Assembly (NCBI GenBank): GCA_028554755.1
Contig: JAPTOF010000005.1
Span: forward strand, 11,794,501 to 11,858,500
From: Cordia subcordata
Taxonomy: Eukaryota > Streptophyta > Magnoliopsida > Boraginales > Cordiaceae
Direction of reading: 5' to 3'
Length of the DNA stretch: 64,000 nt
Below are positions 61,124 to 64,000 of this stretch, one piece after another (position 1 is the first letter of the stretch; every line of letters begins with the position of its first letter). The notes under the pieces are model-generated. The model did not search any database and was not told where the DNA came from. It saw nothing but the letters and a program-made list of their open reading frames with translations. The position numbers were made by a program, and so were the translations under genes.

Positions 61124-63096
61124 TCCAATTCTACATGTGTTCCAAACAAAATTTAAATTTACAAATGATAGAATTAACTTAAAACTATTTTACAATTCCA
61201 AATAACAAAATTTATTTCGAAATACAGATCCTCATGGAATTCATTTATAAATTAAACGAGTTCCATAACATAAAGTGTAACCAAACACTAATAAATCAGA
61301 CTTTTTATCATTAAGAATAAGATAACTTAATTTTTTTTTTACTTATAGATATCGTAATTATAATATCATTAAATTTTGGGACCTAAAATTTAAGTAGCCT
61401 AAAATGAAGGTCTTAGTAATTACTTTGCTCTTAACCATCACTTTATATATATGATTGAATTGTGAAAGAAATAGACGTTGAATCTTTAGAGATAATTTAA
61501 ACTAAAAAAGATTTTCCCATAAACGAAGAGACATTGATCTTTCTTGTATTTAATATCTGACAGTTTTCGCCTTTATGAGCCGTTCTTTGTGCACTATACA
61601 AAATAAAAATTATGATCGAAAATTTGTTTGATGGGCTTATTTTCGTTTCAATTTTTATAAAATTAAAAATTATTTTACAGAAAACTAGAAAATGTCTAAA
61701 ATTTATTTTTACTATACTCAATATAGAGTTTTTTCTAATAAGCATAGAATTTTCAAATATACACACGCCACTAGAACACAGTCAAGACACATACACAACA
61801 TCATATATATAAAGTTAAAATACACAAAAACACATACAAAAACAATTTATTTGTTTTTGAGTTATGGAAACCAATTTTCTCACTTGTGTTAACCAAACAA
61901 ATTTAAATTTTATAAATGAAAATTAATCTCGAAAACTTAAAATAGAAAACAAAAAGTAAAAAAGATTTTTGGTGCAGGGGGTTTTGGGTATGGGGGAAGA
62001 TGTGATAACTTGTGGAATATATTTTCTTTTTTTGAGAAAAGAAAAATATTTTTCAAAAAGATCAACTTATTTTTCTTTTATTTGGAAAATATTTTCCTTT
62101 GACATTTTCAATTTTAACGGCTAAAACTATGATAAATTAAGAAAATGAAGCTTCATGGAAAAGGTGGAACAGTGTTATGCTAATTTTTCGGATGTCGATA
62201 GACAGAATATAAATATACACGTATTACAAACATAACAGAAATGCAATAAAATATTTAAAGTTGGCAAACAATAATAAGAGAGAATATTGGTCAATAAACT
62301 GAATTAAAATACTAAAATAAAACTTCAACTTTTGATATTTAAAATGACTTTTTTCTCACTTCTTTTTCATGTTCAGCTATCTGTAGTTTTTTGAATGCTT
62401 ATTGGTTTCGATTTTGGCAAATGAAATTCAAATTTGTCGGAATTTAGTTATGTTTTTCGTGACTATTAAACCTAATCCACAAAATATTTTAATTTGTTTG
62501 TAACTGACTTGTAAGTGTAACTCGGTGATAGTATCTCTTATTCCAGACTTATGAGTGTCGTTTGAGACTATTGGGGTTAGTTGAGAGACACTATTGGCCC
62601 TTTTCAATTCAAAAATTAAAAAAAAAAAAAAGAAAGAAAACAAGATTTAGTTCTGGGTATATTAGCCTGTAAATAACATTTACAATTGTCTGCTACTGTT
62701 CCACCATATTAATCAGAAGTAACTTATATCACTTCTTTCTATTCTTCTATTGAAAAATTTTTGCAACATGTAGAGTATAGTATTAAGGCCTCACCTTATT
62801 CTTCAGTAGCTGGATCTGCTGAAACATAATATCCATCTGCAAGAATCAGTTTTGTTAAAGTTTTATTAGCTGTTATTACCTATTATATATGAAGATAAGA
62901 ATCTATGTGCTATATTGGATAATGAAGCAAGTAATAGTTTTAGTTCGAACCAGAAAATAAATAAATAAAACAAAATAAAAACAAAAAAATTTTCACCCTT
63001 GCAGAGCGTATATGGTATATCCAAATCTCAAGATGTTTCTCTAGGATATGCAGTTCGTCTAGTGTCATTGTTCCAGCTCCTCCTCCAGACATGTAC
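54830..63096 (-). CDS. AGL12-type MADS-box gene, right copy (3' four exons; 5' part outside the window)
   Basis: Four exons read on the minus strand: 63096-62997 (100 nt, K-box, TMTLDELHILEKHLEIW), 62836-62795 (42 nt, MDIMFQQIQLLKNK), 55375-55334 (42 nt, EGILNAENKFLQDK) and 55015-54830 (186 nt, ending SEIYQF and stop). The sizes 100, 42 and 42 nt are the classic MIKC K-box exon set, the phases agree, and all have GT/AG borders. The leucine-rich EKHLE...IRSA motif followed by QIQLLKNKEGIL is typical of AGL12/XAL1, a DNA-binding regulator of root development and flowering in the nucleus. The third intron is about 7.4 kb and carries an LTR retroelement. The MADS, I and first K exons must lie beyond position 64000. 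No disabling change is visible, so the copy may be functional. It faces the left copy tail to tail. Confidence 0.78.
55074..55294. mobile_element. Tourist-like MITE in AGL12 intron (right arm)
   Basis: Starts GGGCATGTTTGGATTGGCTT and ends CCAATCCAAACAAGCCC, an inverted terminal repeat. It is the orthologue of the element at 3973-4194. Confidence 0.55.
55920..56180. repeat. Diverged ~45-bp minisatellite (right arm)
   Basis: Imperfect tandem units containing TACTGTCATTTA and ACCATGTTGTTACACC. These are the reverse complement of the array at 1860-2090. Confidence 0.6.
56690..56720. repeat. (TTA)n microsatellite
   Basis: About eight ATT/TTA trinucleotides. The left arm at the homologous place has no such expansion. 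Confidence 0.8.
57057..57671 (+). CDS. Retroelement gag-like / putative plant transposon protein, 5'-truncated
   Basis: An open frame of about 204 codons reads YVVQPIPTLPDAIICHMKNV, then GKKIGLPYGMFSTKIFRDKG and a strongly acidic region (EEEIEENEYDEEAQAEYDEE) before the stop at 57669-57671. The GLPYGM...TKIF block resembles the 'putative plant transposon protein' domain of retroelement gag-like proteins. No ATG lies at its start (the first codon here is TTG) and the frame is truncated by the insertion junction, so it is probably not expressed as is. Confidence 0.55.
   Translation: MFAYFLYETKLNEKFKIHNYVVQPIPTLPDAIICHMKNVTGKKIGLPYGMFSTKIFRDKGISLLDHELIQFDRIWRLDLATLKLMQIFYWRGRWIYKREFDNLSLETKQVTMERIRAKTTFDFPQEDEEAKFEQALEEEIEENEYDEEAQAEYDEEVGQHSKLRSKNANDRLMNIILDHMEAMRKAMDEDFCITNARVDSLAEA
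57910..58010. repeat. TA/CA/TG compound microsatellite
   Basis: Runs of ATAC, TA and TG in the retroelement internal remnant, able to form hairpins. Confidence 0.85.
59092..59128. repeat. TG/TA microsatellite inside the 1.9-kb LTR
   Basis: About ten TG units then seven AT units. Confidence 0.8.
60256..62794. other. Upstream part of the right AGL12 third intron
   Basis: AT-rich intron sequence. 60256-60790 aligns with 1-555 of the left arm. The rest has only short, low-complexity frames and no recognised element. Confidence 0.6.
61071..61119. repeat. TG/(TA)n microsatellite
   Basis: Four TG units then about 18 TA units, in the long AGL12 intron. Confidence 0.85.
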
Positions 63097-64000
63097 CTGG
63101 TGAATTTTTCTCTCATAAAATGATATCAACCGCAAAAAATTTGGGATAGATTCGTTTATATAGCTTTAATCTAACTTTTAGGATGAGCTTAATTTTGTAT
63201 TATTAACATGAAATAAGATATATTTCCTAAGCTTACAAGAGAATCTTGTTAAATAAGTGCCATCAAATCTTTCTCTAAGAAATGTTGCTAATTCTGTAAT
63301 TCAGCAGCGAATCTAGAATTTAATATAAAAGTCACTATATATAAAACTATATTTTATAATGGTCCTGCTGTAGGATTTAATATTTTAATATCGTTGAATA
63401 TTCACAATATTATTAGACATATATTTCCTTATATAAGTAATTACTTAATCATGTATTGTTTTATTTTCATCTATATCTTTTCTTTATTTTATTTACTTTC
63501 TCAATTTTCATGACACGACTAATTACATATATCTTCTGTCCTAATTTTTTCTGTTTCTTTGATTAACAATTCTTAAAAAAATTAATAGTAATACTCTCGT
63601 CATGATCACAAGGGGTACACCTTCATCATGAAGGGATGCACCTTATATAATTTGACCTTTTTATATATTATATATATTTTTTCCGATCACCCCTTGAGTA
63701 TAATGATGTGATTCTACAACTAATTGGAAAGTGTATTTACGTTGAAGACTCTGGTAGTGATTCCACAACTACGAGAAAGGCAAGTTTGGTAAGTAATGCA
63801 ATTCAAGTTTACTTGATCAAGGATATGCGTTATTTTTTCGCTTCAAATGGAGGCAAAGCCGCTTAGTGACAAACTATTCTAGAGGTCAACACTCCTCTAC
63901 AACCTTCTTTGAGTAATTTCCTATCCTAGCTCAAAATACTAACACGAGGAAATGAGTTCAACGAACCAGAAACATCGATCAAAAGGATCACAAAAGCTAC
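63097..64000. other. Intron of the right AGL12 copy running to the window edge
   Basis: It lies upstream (minus strand) of the 100-nt K-box exon. The exon for the first K-box segment and the MADS domain were searched for and not seen. Nothing else is recognised. Confidence 0.55.

Noticed and set aside
54830..63096. Treating the right AGL12 copy as a pseudogene because of the 7.4-kb intron
   Set aside because: All four visible exons keep canonical sizes, phases and splice sites, and no stop is seen. The missing 5' exons are simply outside the window.

Overview
This is a stretch of nuclear DNA from a flowering plant, most likely a eudicot. It is AT-rich, its genes are split by long GT-AG introns, and plant gene families (MLH1, an AGL12-type MADS-box gene, an AIG1/IAN-type GTPase, plant RNF170) sit among Copia LTR, LINE, hAT and Tourist-like elements. 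I cannot name the species. There is no bacterial, organellar or viral gene set.

Layout: (1) 1-6262 and 53846-60790 are two arms of a large, diverged inverted duplication. Each arm carries the last two exons of an AGL12-type MADS-box gene. The two copies point toward each other, and both continue off the window. (2) The 47.6-kb spacer holds, left to right: a broken AIG1/IAN GTPase gene (minus, 6337-9148); an intergenic stretch of Copia, solo-LTR and hAT debris (9149-15757); an intact 16-exon MLH1 mismatch-repair gene (minus, 15758-35644, 735 codons); a 5'-truncated, frameshifted RRP45/EXOSC9 exosome-subunit fragment (plus, 38376-40945); and an intact 5-exon RNF170-like RING plus DUF1232 E3 ligase gene (minus, 43319-50142, 185 codons). 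A SINE-like insertion, a Tourist-like element and LINE remnants lie between that gene and the right arm. (3) 60791-64000 continues the right AGL12 copy, with two more K-box exons at 62795-62836 and 62997-63096.

MLH1 and the RNF170-like gene have consistent splice phases from start to stop and look functional. The IAN and RRP45 pieces are pseudogenes. The AGL12 copies are partial here because their MADS-domain exons lie outside the window. MLH1 acts in nuclear DNA repair, the RNF170-like protein is predicted to be a membrane E3 ligase, and AGL12 is a root and flowering transcription factor, so the genes form no shared pathway. The most interesting aspect is structural: the inverted duplication gives filled and empty sites for several transposons, and a GTPase gene is cut next to one duplication breakpoint. 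I found no convincing unknown biological system.
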